From Oscillatoria nigro-viridis PCC 7112 (GTDB taxonomy: Bacteria; Cyanobacteriota; Cyanobacteriia; Cyanobacteriales; Microcoleaceae): 64,000 bases of DNA. Position numbers and translations under genes: made by a program. The stretch covers positions 2,432,501 to 2,496,500 of the forward strand of contig NC_019729.1 in assembly GCF_000317475.1 (NCBI RefSeq), written 5' to 3'. The notes beneath the pieces were generated by a model that saw nothing but the letters and a program-made list of their open reading frames with translations, did no database searches and had not been told where the DNA came from. The stretch's first letter is position 1. Each line of letters opens with the position of its first letter. Shown one piece after another: positions 19,097-27,915 of the stretch.

Positions 19097-19672
19097 TTAC
19101 CAAACCTCAGTTAAATCTAAAATAAATCCCGGCAACACATCTTCCCCGGACAAATTGCTGGGATTGTCTAATATTTCCACATCTCGATCGTGTCTGTATA
19201 TCTCAACTTTCTTGTTTTTGCGATCGATTAACCATCCCAAACGCGCTCCATTGGCGATGTATTCTCGCATTTTTTCTCGCAATGGTTCCATGTTATCAGA
19301 TTTAGAGCGCAATTCTACAACAAAGTCCGGACAAATGGGAGCGAAACCTTCTTGTTCTTTGGCTGTGAGAGTTTGCCACCGTTCTAATTTAACCCAGGAA
19401 GCATCAGGGGAGCGATCGGCCCCATTGGGCAGTTGAAAACCAGTAGAAGAGTTAAATGCTACTCCCAGCTTGGTTTGGCGGTTCCACAGCCAGACTTGTC
19501 CTTCTATATCTAGATTGCGCTTACCTGTATCGCTTCCTGTCGGGGGCATAACAATTAATTCTCCTGTAGCTGTTCTCTCCAGTCTTAACTCACGGTTGAC
19601 GGCAGCAATTTGCTGGAACTGTTCGTGAGTTACTTTGAAGGTTTGGGGAATGGTAATGGTGTTGTTTAGCAT
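19097..19672 (-). CDS. Uma2 family endonuclease-like protein
   Basis: A 191-residue DUF820/Uma2 protein with a PD-(D/E)XK-like nuclease fold, a family greatly expanded in cyanobacteria. It shows LRLERTATGELIVMPPTGSDTG, PDASWVKLERW, PDFVVELRSKSD (the Asp and Glu of the putative active site) and ARLGWLIDRKNKKVEIY. No activity has been shown for most members, and roles tied to mobile elements are proposed only by association. The gene is transcribed alone. A second, frameshifted member is at 25240-25844. Confidence 0.9.
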   Translation of the reverse strand: MLNNTITIPQTFKVTHEQFQQIAAVNRELRLERTATGELIVMPPTGSDTGKRNLDIEGQVWLWNRQTKLGVAFNSSTGFQLPNGADRSPDASWVKLERWQTLTAKEQEGFAPICPDFVVELRSKSDNMEPLREKMREYIANGARLGWLIDRKNKKVEIYRHDRDVEILDNPSNLSGEDVLPGFILDLTEVW

Positions 19673-19799
19673 ATTGTGCGGCCTCGCGATCGGCTATTAC
19701 CTATTCTATTGTGTCACAGTCTTTTCTTTACTATATGAATCATCAATATCAAGTCATATCGTTTTCGGTTGCATTGTCAGTCCTGGACGCGCTTCGATC

Positions 19800-19976
19800 G
19801 AAGAAACCGGGTTTTTTACCGAAGATTCGGGTGGTGACGAGGATTTCGGAAAAAACCCGGTTTCTGGGTCTCATACTAAGTCCTGAAATTGAATAGATCG
19901 AGCTTATATAGCGATCGCACTCTCACCCTACAAGTGCAATATACCCAGTCAACAGCTTGAGAAACCCGGTTTCTGT
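19800..19976. repeat. AGAAACCGGGTTT-type inverted repeats
   Basis: A long hairpin can form between 19802-19823 (AGAAACCGGGTTTTTTACCG..) and 19845-19865, with one unpaired base in the stem. A further short palindrome, AGAAACCCGGTTTCT, lies near 19961-19975. The same core recurs at about 23300-23325, 37528-37596 and 40911-40977, so this is a dispersed repeat family. Here it sits between divergent flanks of a Uma2 gene and the 3' end of the CHAT gene. Confidence 0.85.
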
Positions 19977-19978
19977 AC

Positions 19979-22900
19979 TTACTGCCCATCGCCAATTAAA
20001 ATTAAAGGCGACCAGAAAAAGGGATGACTTTTAATCTGACTGAGTTTCGCTTGCCTCATTGCTTCGCTTTTGCTCTTGCCTTTTTTGATGTTTTGATAGA
20101 ACTGGATTGCAATTTCTTTAGTCTTTGTGTCTGGCGCAATCCAAAGGCTGGCAATTACGGCTTTGGCACCGGCGCGTTCAAATACGTAGGCAACACCAGA
20201 GATTTGTTGACCGTTGAGATCGGTTTCTTTGGCAGTTTGACAGGCACTCAGAGCTAGTAATTCGGTGTTTTGCAATCCTAGTAAAGCTGCATCGGCAATA
20301 TCGTATTCTTGATCGGCAAAGAGGATCGTATTGGCTTTCATGTTTAAGTTTTTACAGCCTTCTTGTTGGAAACAACCGTGAGTTGCTAGGTGCAGGAACG
20401 GAAAGCGGAGTGCTTGGGTTTTGAATGTGTCGAGGGTGGCATCTTGGCGAATATAGAATTTGCTACCTGCGATAATTTTAGAGACCTCTTTGACTTCGGC
20501 TTCCGATCCTTCTAGGGCATAGGGTTCAATGGGTTTAGGATTTCCGATGGCTAACACGGAAGCGGTGCGGCTAGATATCAACCAGAAGGTGGTTCCACTT
20601 GCGATGACAACCAGTACACCAGCAGCTACAATACCGAATTTGCGAAACACTAAGAAACCGAGTCCGCCAATCGTAGCAATGACTGCGATCGCTGGAATAT
20701 ATGGGATGTTTTTTAGAGGAGAAATTAATTCCACCTGGGTGCGATCTTGCCAGGAACGAGTGGAAATGCGGGTGAGATAGTTGACGGGATATTTTTCAAT
20801 TAGGTAGTTGTCAGTTTGGCTGTCATAAAGAGTTTCAAAGGGTAGATAGCGCAGTTCATTGGGGGCAATGATACTCAACTGAGTGTGGGATGCAGTCAGA
20901 ATTTTGTCTTCAACTGGACGAATAAGGATATCGTAAAGCTTTTGGCTGGTTTCGAGGTAGTTGGTGTCATTGCGATTTTCTAGTTGTACCCCGTATCCAG
21001 TGAGTAGTACAAGAGAAATTTCTGAAAAAGAATTTGAAACCCTTATCCTGTCTGGTATCCTGTCTGGGTCAAAACCTAATTTCTTGATACGTTTCTTGAA
21101 TTCTTCTTCCTGGATAAGTTTCTTGAATTCTGGTTTCTGCATAAATCTCTTTAATTCAAGGAGATTAATGTTTTTTTGAGTGACGGTCAATTTATCTTTG
21201 GTGATGACAAAGATGGCAATTTTATTGAATTCTGTCAGCAAGACGGGGTGAATAATCACGGTTCCTGACGGCATATTTTTTTTCAGTTGGTCAATATCCG
21301 CAGGTTTGGTTTCAAAGAGTTCGGCAACTACGGGAAAGTTCCGGGAGATGTCTTCGGCTTGTTTGTTGACTTTGGCTTCTAAGTCCCGCATTTGTCGGGA
21401 ACGCTCTTGTGAAAAATTCTGTTGTAATTGTTGCCGTAGGAATTGAAGTTGCTGGTTTTTTTGATTCCAGTCGTCAATTGCTTTTTGGGCTTCTGGATTG
21501 GCAACTTTGGCATCAATCAGGCGAGTATAGTCAGCGAGTTCGGCAGTAGTGACGCGGTTAATCCATTCGTAGGCTCGATCGGGTTGGTTTTGCTCGATCA
21601 GGAGATCGACAAGGGCAACTGCTCTTGCTGTTTGAATCTCCAAAAAGTTTTGTCGATTTTCTCGCTGTAAACCACCCCGCATTTCTAAGGTGATTTCGAC
21701 TGATTCTTCTAACTTTTCGATAGCTTCAGTCGGTCGTTTGGTATCTCGGTAGACCACACCGATATTATTCAGCGTGATAGCTTCTACTGCGCGATCGCCC
21801 ACGTCTTTGATGATCGGTAAAGCTTGATTGTAGTAATCCAAGGCTTTCTGCGGTTGCCCGATGCTACGGTAGACCCTACCGATATTATTCAGTGTCGTCG
21901 CTTCCACGGCGCGATCGCCCACTGCTTTGAGAATTGGCAATACTTGGTTGAAGTAATCCAAGGCTTTCTGCGGTTGCCCGATCCTAAAGTAGACTGCACC
22001 AATATTATTCAGGGTCGTCGCTTCCCCGGCGCGATTGCCCACTTCTCTGCTAATCGCCAATGCTTGGTTGTAATATTCCAAGGCTTTCAGGGGTTCCCCG
22101 GTGGTTTCGTAGACTAGACCGATATTATTCAACGTGGTGGCTTCTTCGGGGCGATCGCCTATGTCTTTGAAGATCGGCAATGCTTGGTTGTAAGATTTCA
22201 AGGCTTCCTGGGGTTGCCCGATACTACGGTAGACCGCACCGATATTATTCAGCTTCTTGGCAACTCCGGCGCGATCATTTACTGCTTTGCTAATCGACAA
22301 AGCTTGGTTGTAGTAATCCAAGGCTTTCTGCGGTTGCCCGATGCTATCGTAGACCAAACCGATATTATTCAGCGTCGTCGCTTCCCCTGCGCGATCGCCC
22401 ACTTCCTTGCGAATCGGCAAAGCTTGGTTGTAGTAATCCAAGGCTTTCTGCCGTTCCCCGATGCTATCGTAGACCGCACCAATATTATTCAGCGTGACCG
22501 CAACTCCAACGCGATCGCCTACTTCCCTGCTGATCGGCAATGCTTGTTTGTAGTAATCTAAGGCTTTCTCGGATTGCCCGATTTTCTCGTATACTCCACC
22601 GATATTACTCAACGTGGTGGCAATACCAGCGCGATCGCCCAGTTCCCTGCTGATCGGCAAAGCTTGGTTGAAGTAATCCAAGGCTTTCTGCCGTTCCCCG
22701 ATGCTATGGTAAACCCAACCGATATTATTCAGCGCCGTTGCAACACCAGCGCGATCGCCCAGTGCTTTGAGAATCGGCAAAGCTTGGTTGTAATATTCCA
22801 AGGCTTTCTGCGGTTCCCCGATGTTACGGTAGACTTCTCCGATATTATTCAGCGAGATGGCTTCCCATGAGCGATCGCCCACTACTTTGAAAATCGGCAA

Positions 22901-23215
22901 AGCTTGCTTGTAATATTCCAAGGCTTTCTGCGGTTGCCCGATTTTATTGTAGTTAAAACCAAGCATAAGCAGTGCCCTCGCTTCAATTTTTCTATCTTTA
23001 ACTTGTCGGGCAATAGGTATAACTCTCTGCCATGTTTCTATCGATTTTAGGGATTGCCCTTGCTTTGACTGTTGCATTGCTTGCACGAAAAGTTGCTCTA
23101 ATTGCTGACGCTGGGAATTTTGAGTTTGCCCCCAACTAGGTTCAACCATCAACGGAAGCGTCAGCGGAGACAAGCCAATCCCTAGCGCTAAAATACTGCC
23201 TAAAATGCGTTTCAT
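19979..23215 (-). CDS. CHAT-domain protease-like protein with 11 TPRs and membrane insertion
   Basis: A 1078-residue protein. It starts with a signal peptide (MKRILGSILALGIGLSPLTL, cleavage possibly after SWG/Q). About ten complete and one degenerate 40-residue TPRs follow (LNNIGxVYxSIGQPQKALDYYNQALPI), mirrored by a 120-bp DNA periodicity at 21760-22980. The C-terminal CHAT domain (caspase-like, about 760-1078) has the catalytic dyad HLATHGCF (His ~946) and LLALSACQTA (Cys ~992). Between YLTRIS and VLAIGNP, inside the CHAT domain, about 65 residues with two hydrophobic helices (IPAIAVIATIGGLGFLVF and IVAAGVLVVIASGTTFWLI) are inserted. A lipoprotein gene lies upstream on the same strand. It probably acts at a membrane; the target is unknown. 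Confidence 0.92.
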   Translation of the reverse strand: MKRILGSILALGIGLSPLTLPLMVEPSWGQTQNSQRQQLEQLFVQAMQQSKQGQSLKSIETWQRVIPIARQVKDRKIEARALLMLGFNYNKIGQPQKALEYYKQALPIFKVVGDRSWEAISLNNIGEVYRNIGEPQKALEYYNQALPILKALGDRAGVATALNNIGWVYHSIGERQKALDYFNQALPISRELGDRAGIATTLSNIGGVYEKIGQSEKALDYYKQALPISREVGDRVGVAVTLNNIGAVYDSIGERQKALDYYNQALPIRKEVGDRAGEATTLNNIGLVYDSIGQPQKALDYYNQALSISKAVNDRAGVAKKLNNIGAVYRSIGQPQEALKSYNQALPIFKDIGDRPEEATTLNNIGLVYETTGEPLKALEYYNQALAISREVGNRAGEATTLNNIGAVYFRIGQPQKALDYFNQVLPILKAVGDRAVEATTLNNIGRVYRSIGQPQKALDYYNQALPIIKDVGDRAVEAITLNNIGVVYRDTKRPTEAIEKLEESVEITLEMRGGLQRENRQNFLEIQTARAVALVDLLIEQNQPDRAYEWINRVTTAELADYTRLIDAKVANPEAQKAIDDWNQKNQQLQFLRQQLQQNFSQERSRQMRDLEAKVNKQAEDISRNFPVVAELFETKPADIDQLKKNMPSGTVIIHPVLLTEFNKIAIFVITKDKLTVTQKNINLLELKRFMQKPEFKKLIQEEEFKKRIKKLGFDPDRIPDRIRVSNSFSEISLVLLTGYGVQLENRNDTNYLETSQKLYDILIRPVEDKILTASHTQLSIIAPNELRYLPFETLYDSQTDNYLIEKYPVNYLTRISTRSWQDRTQVELISPLKNIPYIPAIAVIATIGGLGFLVFRKFGIVAAGVLVVIASGTTFWLISSRTASVLAIGNPKPIEPYALEGSEAEVKEVSKIIAGSKFYIRQDATLDTFKTQALRFPFLHLATHGCFQQEGCKNLNMKANTILFADQEYDIADAALLGLQNTELLALSACQTAKETDLNGQQISGVAYVFERAGAKAVIASLWIAPDTKTKEIAIQFYQNIKKGKSKSEAMRQAKLSQIKSHPFFWSPLILIGDGQ

Positions 23216-23329
23216 AAGCTATTCCAATTTAATTGCAAAACGGACGCAAACAAACTCTGTTTATACAGAAAATAGTGATTTTATCCAACAGAAAACGACA
23301 AAGAAACCGGGTTAGAAACCCGGCAACTT

Positions 23330-23902
23330 TTACTTGTCAAACGCTGTTACCTTGAGCGTCATCTTTCCCCCAGCAGAATCCAACTGCATTTCCTCCAACC
23401 TAAAGCCACTGTTCGCCGCGACTTGCTGGATACCTTTCTGCTTTGTCTTATCCAAGGACGTTATCTTTACTTCCGCCGTATCTGGATTTTGCAGTTTAAA
23501 ATCGCTCAGCGGAATTCGTTCCCAATTGTCTAGCACTGGTTTTGTCTTATCCTCCCCCCGGATTTTTAGCACTCCATTGCTGACAAACTTAACTTGACCC
23601 TCAAAGGTCACTTTCTTATCCTTAATTTTGTCGATCGGTATTGATACCGAAGAACCGCCACCGGGAGTAATTTCTATTTGTTTCTGAGTCAATGCCGTCA
23701 ACCTACCCGACTTAGATTTACCATCCTTCAACGTCACTTGTGCTATATCTGGCAACAGGACTGCAACGGTTTGCTGATTATTCAGAACCTCTTTACGGGT
23801 TTGATTGTTTGAATCTTTTGGAGGTTGGCTGCCACACCCAGCTAAACCAGTCATTGCCGTCAAGAGTGCTAATACGCCTAATATCTTCAATAATCCGTTC
23901 AT
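23330..23902 (-). CDS. Hypothetical lipoprotein
   Basis: A 190-residue predicted lipoprotein. I start at the ATG of MNGLLKILGVLALLTAMTGL because it gives a clean signal peptide with the lipobox LAGC; the frame stays open 32 codons upstream, but that stretch would bury the signal. After the Cys is a Pro/Asn/Gln-rich linker, then a region rich in beta-type residues (QVTLKDGKSKSGRLTALTQK, ITPGGGSSVSIPIDKIKDKKV) that looks like two small beta repeats. No family recognised. It lies 114 bp upstream of the CHAT gene on the same strand, the gap holding an AAACCGGGTT repeat at about 23300, so co-expression is possible. Confidence 0.75.
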   Translation of the reverse strand: MNGLLKILGVLALLTAMTGLAGCGSQPPKDSNNQTRKEVLNNQQTVAVLLPDIAQVTLKDGKSKSGRLTALTQKQIEITPGGGSSVSIPIDKIKDKKVTFEGQVKFVSNGVLKIRGEDKTKPVLDNWERIPLSDFKLQNPDTAEVKITSLDKTKQKGIQQVAANSGFRLEEMQLDSAGGKMTLKVTAFDK

Positions 23903-24022
23903 ACTTTTAACAGCGCTCTGTATAGACCTATACTTCCTATAACTTAAATAGAATCTCCATTCCGGAAATTTACTATTCAGAAACGAATTTTTAGTCACAG
24001 AACCCTATTTCGGAAATCCTCC

Positions 24023-24883
24023 GTGTCCCAAAATCCCCCATCTAACCCAGAACCTAGCATTTTAGGAACCTTTGCCAGTATCCTTGGCTTACTCAGTGCG
24101 GCGCTGTATTTCACAGGCTGGATTTACCGCTGGGCATATTTTGGCTTTTTTCAGCTAGAAGTCACTACCCTGGACTTACCCTTTGAGTCATTTTTGTTCG
24201 TTCCCATCCAGGTATTTCTGGGGAGTTTCTCGGCATTCTGCCGCACGGTGTTTGCCGTTATCCTGACAGCATTGGTGATTCAATTAACCTTACGTGCTAT
24301 TAAATGGCTCACCACCAAGCTAGCTCAAAACCCAAATCAGTCAGTAACATCGACCCAGCCACCCGGTCAACAACGAAACAGGCGGAGAGTTGGTAGAATT
24401 GTGCGATCGCTCTTGTTATTTTTCACCGCCAAACACCAGCGATCGCTCCTCAATGAAACAATAATAGTAATCTGGATTTTGGTTGCTTTGTTTTGGTTTG
24501 CCCGGTGGCAAGGCATTGCAGACGCAAGACTGGATGCGATCGACAATACTTCTAATTTGCCTGTTGTGACTGTATTGTTTACAGCGGAAAAGAATATAGC
24601 ATTAGGACGGCAACTGGCAGACTTATCAACAGATCCCCCATTAAAAGATATCCGAATTATTGGAGATAAAGCTTTATTCGATCGACTGCGGGGGCGGGAA
24701 ACAAACGATACAAGCGATCCGCAAAATCCCAGAGTGTGGCGGTTATTAATCAATCGCGGCGGTCAATTGTATGTGTTTAAAGCTTTACATAAAAGTGCAT
24801 CTGCTAAAGAACGTCCTCTGGTTTTATCAATTAGCGAAAAACAGTTGTTGATTCTGAGTCCAGAAGCAACTAAAAAGCGGTAA
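24023..24883 (+). CDS. Hypothetical multi-pass membrane protein
   Basis: A 286-residue protein starting at GTG. Three or four hydrophobic segments are visible: ILGTFASILGLLSAALYFTG, FLFVPIQVFLGSFSAFC.., TVFAVILTALVIQLTL and IIVIWILVALFWFARW. A basic, Gln/Pro-rich loop (QPPGQQRNRRRVGRIVR) lies between helices 3 and 4, and the C-terminal ~115 residues are soluble (VVTVLFTAEKNIALGRQLAD.., VWRLLINRGGQLYVF). It is divergent from the lipoprotein gene with about 120 bp between them. Family and function are not recognised. Confidence 0.72.
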   Translation: MSQNPPSNPEPSILGTFASILGLLSAALYFTGWIYRWAYFGFFQLEVTTLDLPFESFLFVPIQVFLGSFSAFCRTVFAVILTALVIQLTLRAIKWLTTKLAQNPNQSVTSTQPPGQQRNRRRVGRIVRSLLLFFTAKHQRSLLNETIIVIWILVALFWFARWQGIADARLDAIDNTSNLPVVTVLFTAEKNIALGRQLADLSTDPPLKDIRIIGDKALFDRLRGRETNDTSDPQNPRVWRLLINRGGQLYVFKALHKSASAKERPLVLSISEKQLLILSPEATKKR

Positions 24884-25239
24884 GTAGCGATTCCCCCTTG
24901 CCCCTAGGGCTGTGGTAAAGCGAGTCAATGCTTCGATCGAAGGCAGAATTTTTTATGTTCCAAAAATACATCTGGATTCGTTACAGTTTTCTCTAAATCA
25001 GTTAACTGGGTTTGGGGAGATTTGGCGATCGATGTTTTTCAGGTTTAATTATCCGGCAGCCTCAGCCGGATGTTTTCAAGTTTATCCTATTCCCAAAGAG
25101 ATAGTCATTCTCAGAAATTACCCACTCCATCGCAAAAACAGGGGTTTTATATGTTTCTGCGCTGCGAGCGATTTTTCTCAAAAAAAATCGGTTTATGGAC
25201 TCCTATCTCTAATTTATATATGTAGTTTGACACGCCACT
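24884..25239. other. Spacer without a supported gene
   Basis: These 356 bp have no convincing gene. A plus-strand frame (24912-25298) is open but its product is Cys/Phe-rich with no family features and it runs into the Uma2 gene on the other strand. A 7-bp inverted repeat ATCCGGC / GCCGGAT with a 7-nt loop is at 25051-25071. Confidence 0.55.
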
Positions 25240-25844
25240 TTATCGCGGTAGAATATCATCTAAGCGAAGTTGCAAGTTCTTTAGCAGAGGAGAAATAATC
25301 GGTTGACCGAGGCGAAATAGTTGCTGGATGTAATCTTGGTCAATCAGTTCGCAAACAGTGACAGTAGGTTGTTTCGGTTTACCGATAAAAGCCACGCCTC
25401 CCAATCCGCGATAATCGACTATCCAATATTCGGAAATTCCTAAAAGAGCGTATTCTTCAACTTTTCGCGCGTAATCTGTTTCCCAGTTAGTGCCGACAAC
25501 TTCTACCACCAATTTAATAGATCGCCCCAGCGCAATCACAGGTTCTCTTTCCCAAAGGGGCTCGCTGACAATAGCGGTTTCATCTAATACGACAATATCG
25601 GGACGGCGGGCAGTAGCTGCATCCGAGAATGGACGGATCAAACAAGTGCGGGGAATGAACCAAGGTAGTTTTTCTGCTGCGATGGCGATGCCGATTTGAG
25701 TTGCTAGTTTACCGCTGACGGTTTCGTGCGGGCCCGTGGGTCCATGTCAACTAATTCTCCGTCAGCGAGCTCGTAGCGGAAGTTGTCACAATATCGATCG
25801 AGGAATGTTTCAAAAGTTAGGATTTTTTGCGCGGTGTAAGCCAT
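25240..25844 (-). pseudogene. Uma2 family endonuclease gene with a frameshift
   Basis: Read from the ATG at 25844 the frame gives MAYTAQKILTFETFLDRYCD and then ELADGELVDMD, a normal Uma2 N-terminus. At about 25737-25742 (a CCC run) one base appears missing: the frame then soon stops, while the next frame continues with TGPHETVSGKLATQIGIAIA, IPRTCLIRPFSDAATARRPD and LVVEVVGTNWETDYARKVEEY to the stop at 25240. Restoring one base gives a 201-residue protein, the usual family length. Active-site residues are intact in the downstream part (RRPDIVVLDE, VVEVVGTNW). It is either a recent pseudogene or a sequencing error in a C homopolymer. Confidence 0.85.
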
Positions 25845-25885
25845 TGGAAACTAATAGTTTTTTGCTGAAAATCTTATTCTATCAA

Positions 25886-26431
25886 CTAATCAAATCCCAA
25901 ATCAGAACCTTTCCCCGCGTGAACCAGAGCCAACTTTTCGTAACGCTTAGCGTGTTCCACCAACTCCGCAGCTTCCTCCTGGGAGACATCTCGCAGGCGC
26001 TTGGCAGGCACTCCCGCAACTAGCGTGTGAGGGGGAACGTCCTTGGTGACAACAGCCCCTGCACCGACGATCGAGCCTGTTCCCACCCTCACTCCATCGA
26101 GGACGATCGCCCCAATCCCGATCAGGCAGCCCCGTTCAATGTAAGCTGAGTGAATCACCGCTCGGTGTCCCACTGTCACGAAATCTTCCAAAACCGTCGG
26201 TTTCCCCGGATCGCCGTGCAGAATTGCTCCATCTTGGATATTGGTACTCGAGCCGATGGCAATTCGCTCTACATCCGCCCGCACCACCGCCCCGTACCAG
26301 ATACTAGCGCCCGCAGCCACCTCTACCCTGCCGATCACAACAGCGCCTTCAGCGACAAAAGCCGCTTGGGACAGATCGGGGCTGGGCCAATAGGAAGAGA
26401 GTGCAGGCAGAGGTTCGTTGAGATTGCTCAT
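25886..26431 (-). CDS. Gamma-carbonic-anhydrase family protein (left-handed beta-helix)
   Basis: A 181-residue hexapeptide-repeat protein of the gamma-CA/YrdA type. Repeats run from AFVAEGAVVIGRVEVAAGAS to GTGSIVGAGAVVTKDVPPHT. The three metal-ligand His are visible: ILHGD, and VGHRAVIHSA (two). The C-terminus is a helix (EEAAELVEHAKRYEKLA) that packs on the trimer. It could hydrate CO2 or be a non-enzymatic relative; the N-terminal carboxysome protein CcmM is related, but the RbcS-like repeats of CcmM are absent. The gene is transcribed alone. Confidence 0.92.
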   Translation of the reverse strand: MSNLNEPLPALSSYWPSPDLSQAAFVAEGAVVIGRVEVAAGASIWYGAVVRADVERIAIGSSTNIQDGAILHGDPGKPTVLEDFVTVGHRAVIHSAYIERGCLIGIGAIVLDGVRVGTGSIVGAGAVVTKDVPPHTLVAGVPAKRLRDVSQEEAAELVEHAKRYEKLALVHAGKGSDLGFD

Positions 26432-26537
26432 TTGTTGGTCGATCGTTATACTTCTAGCAGATTAGCTGGTTGTTGATACGGGATATAATAAAAGTATTTG
26501 GGACTTTTGCAGAGAAAATATGCTGGGACGCAAATAA

Positions 26538-27047
26538 ATGATTGAAGTTGCCTTGCAATACCCGATGTTTGGCCCGGAAATTCAGTGTCCCCACTGTCGC
26601 CAAACAATTCCGGCTCTAACGCTCACGGATACCTATTTGTGTCCGCGTCACGGGGCATTTGAGGCAGATCCAAAAACGGGGGAACTGGTTCACCTTCAGT
26701 CTGGGCGGCACTGGCGCCGCTGGGAGAATGAATGGTATCGCCAGCACACGCACCCGGACGGGATTAGGTTTGAAATTCACGAAGCGCTCGATCGACTCTA
26801 TACTCAAGGCTACCGAGCAACTCGCGTGATCGTTGCTCAACGCTATCGGGACTTAATCAGCGCTTATTTGGAACGCAGCACGCCTTGGCGCGGTCAGTCG
26901 GAATCGCCCCGGCCGAGGTTGTACGGTTTGCCTGTGGATTTTAGCCCCGAGCCTCAAGAAGACCCTTGCTGGGAAGTGATTAATTTTGATTTGGAAAAAG
27001 AGCCGGGAGTTCCGATTAGATATCCCTATTTTCGGTTGTTTGAATAA
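26538..27047 (+). CDS. Cyanobacterial conserved protein (TIGR02652-like) with zinc ribbon-like Cys
   Basis: A 169-residue soluble protein. The N-terminus has CPHCRQTIPALTLTDTYLCP, that is CxxC...C with a following His (CPRHG), suggesting a small metal-binding knuckle; the rest is rich in Trp, Arg and Pro (SGRHWRRWENEWYRQHTHP). I recognise it as a protein family restricted to cyanobacteria (TIGR02652 by memory) of unknown function. The ATG at 26538 fits the family, with an alternative ATG at MFGPEIQ eight codons later. Confidence 0.8.
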   Translation: MIEVALQYPMFGPEIQCPHCRQTIPALTLTDTYLCPRHGAFEADPKTGELVHLQSGRHWRRWENEWYRQHTHPDGIRFEIHEALDRLYTQGYRATRVIVAQRYRDLISAYLERSTPWRGQSESPRPRLYGLPVDFSPEPQEDPCWEVINFDLEKEPGVPIRYPYFRLFE

Positions 27048-27051
27048 GTGA

Positions 27052-27262
27052 AGGAAGAAGGAATAGGGAAGAAGGAAGAAGGAAGAGGGAAGAGGGAAGA
27101 GGGAAGAAGGCTCTATTGCTTTCGCGCTAAAGATGCGACCGTTTTTAATTCCGAAGTACGAATTTACCCTCTAAAATCTCAAATCCCAAGCTGGAATTCC
27201 TACTTCCCTTCTAAAATCTAAAATCTAAAATCTAAAATCTAAAATCTAAAATCTAAAATCGA
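27052..27262. repeat. AG-rich tract and AAATCTA heptamer array
   Basis: 27052-27110 is a purine tract of GGAAGAAGG / GGGAAGA units. 27173-27262 contains AATCTCAAATCCC then six consecutive AAATCTA heptamers ending two bases before the ATG of the next gene, so the array replaces any normal ribosome-binding site. Equivalent arrays lie before kdpB, ctp, ubiA and near other starts. Confidence 0.85.
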
Positions 27263-27697
27263 ATGCACCACGCCTCGATTCGCACTGCTAACATTCATCG
27301 GGCGATCGCCTTTTACGAACAGTTGGGATTTACTGTGAGCGATCGCTTTACCACAGGTTACACTCTAGCCTGTTGGATGGAAGGTCTCAACGGACGCATC
27401 GAACTAATTCAAATCCCGGAACCAAAACCCGCACCGGATGCTTTCGGAGACGAGCATTATGTTGGATATTATCATTTATCTTTCGATTTAACTGAGGCGA
27501 CAACTGACTTGCCTAGCTGGTTGCAGTCTCTGAAAGAGCGGTTTGAGGAAGCTGCTAAAGACCAACCCAATCAGGTTCAACCTTTGAAAGTTTTATTAGA
27601 ACCGACTCAACAGGCGATCGGGCAAAATGTTTACGAAGTAGCTTTTATTGCCGATACAGACGGTTTGCCTTTAGAATTTATCCGGCGCATGAATTAG
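27263..27697 (+). CDS. VOC (glyoxalase/dioxygenase fold) family protein
   Basis: A 144-residue single vicinal-oxygen-chelate domain protein. It begins MHHASIRTANIHRAIAFYEQ, typical of the family (the first His would be a metal ligand), followed by GFTVSDRFTTGYTLACWMEG, and ends with VAFIADTDGLPLEFIRRM where the Glu is the usual C-terminal ligand. A middle His is present in YYHLSF. The substrate is not deducible; related cyanobacterial proteins are annotated as glyoxalase or bleomycin-resistance-like. The start codon directly abuts an AAATCTA array. Confidence 0.88.
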   Translation: MHHASIRTANIHRAIAFYEQLGFTVSDRFTTGYTLACWMEGLNGRIELIQIPEPKPAPDAFGDEHYVGYYHLSFDLTEATTDLPSWLQSLKERFEEAAKDQPNQVQPLKVLLEPTQQAIGQNVYEVAFIADTDGLPLEFIRRMN

Positions 27698-27805
27698 TTA
27701 ATGACTAACGACTATGGATAATCATTCTCTCTCTCAATCGGAAACTGAGAATAGTTATTACTCTTAATCCCTCGTAACGTTCCCTACCAACTTAACAATA
27801 TTTTT

Positions 27806-27850
27806 ATAAAATATAGTAGATTTTTTAACTCAAAATCTACTATATTTTAT
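27806..27850. terminator. Long AT-rich hairpin (probable terminator)
   Basis: A 19-bp perfect inverted repeat, left arm ending ATAGTAGATTTT and right arm starting AAAATCTACTAT, with a 7-nt loop TTAACTC, followed by TTTTG. The hairpin lies between the VOC gene and the metal ATPase gene and could terminate the former or act as an attenuator of the latter. Confidence 0.7.
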
Positions 27851-27865
27851 TTTTGAATATACAAT

Positions 27866-27881
27866 ATGAATATCTATTCAT
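27866..27881. promoter_or_regulatory. ArsR/SmtB-like operator
   Basis: A perfect 7-2-7 inverted repeat ATGAATA-TC-TATTCAT. This spacing and the TGAA..TTCA core match the operators of ArsR/SmtB-family metal sensors. It lies just upstream of a TATAAT hexamer (27894-27899) and 35 bp ahead of the ATPase start, where binding would block RNA polymerase. No arsR/smtB gene is in the window, so the sensor must act from elsewhere. Confidence 0.65.
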
Positions 27882-27893
27882 ACTATCATGTGT

Positions 27894-27899
27894 TATAAT
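27894..27899 (+). promoter_or_regulatory. Putative -10 box of the metal ATPase promoter
   Basis: TATAAT, 17 nt upstream of the ATG at 27916, directly downstream of the ArsR/SmtB-like operator. No consensus -35 hexamer is at 17 nt spacing; the operator overlaps that place. The short leader has AGGA as ribosome-binding site. Confidence 0.5.
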
Positions 27900-27915
27900 A
27901 AACCTAGGAAAAACC

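Noticed and set aside
24912..25298. 128-residue plus-strand frame
   Set aside because: Overlaps the Uma2 gene on the other strand, has no motif and an odd Cys/Phe-rich composition.
27853..27915. Upstream TTG start for the metal ATPase
   Set aside because: It would place the operator and -10 box inside the gene; the ATG at 27916 has a ribosome-binding site.
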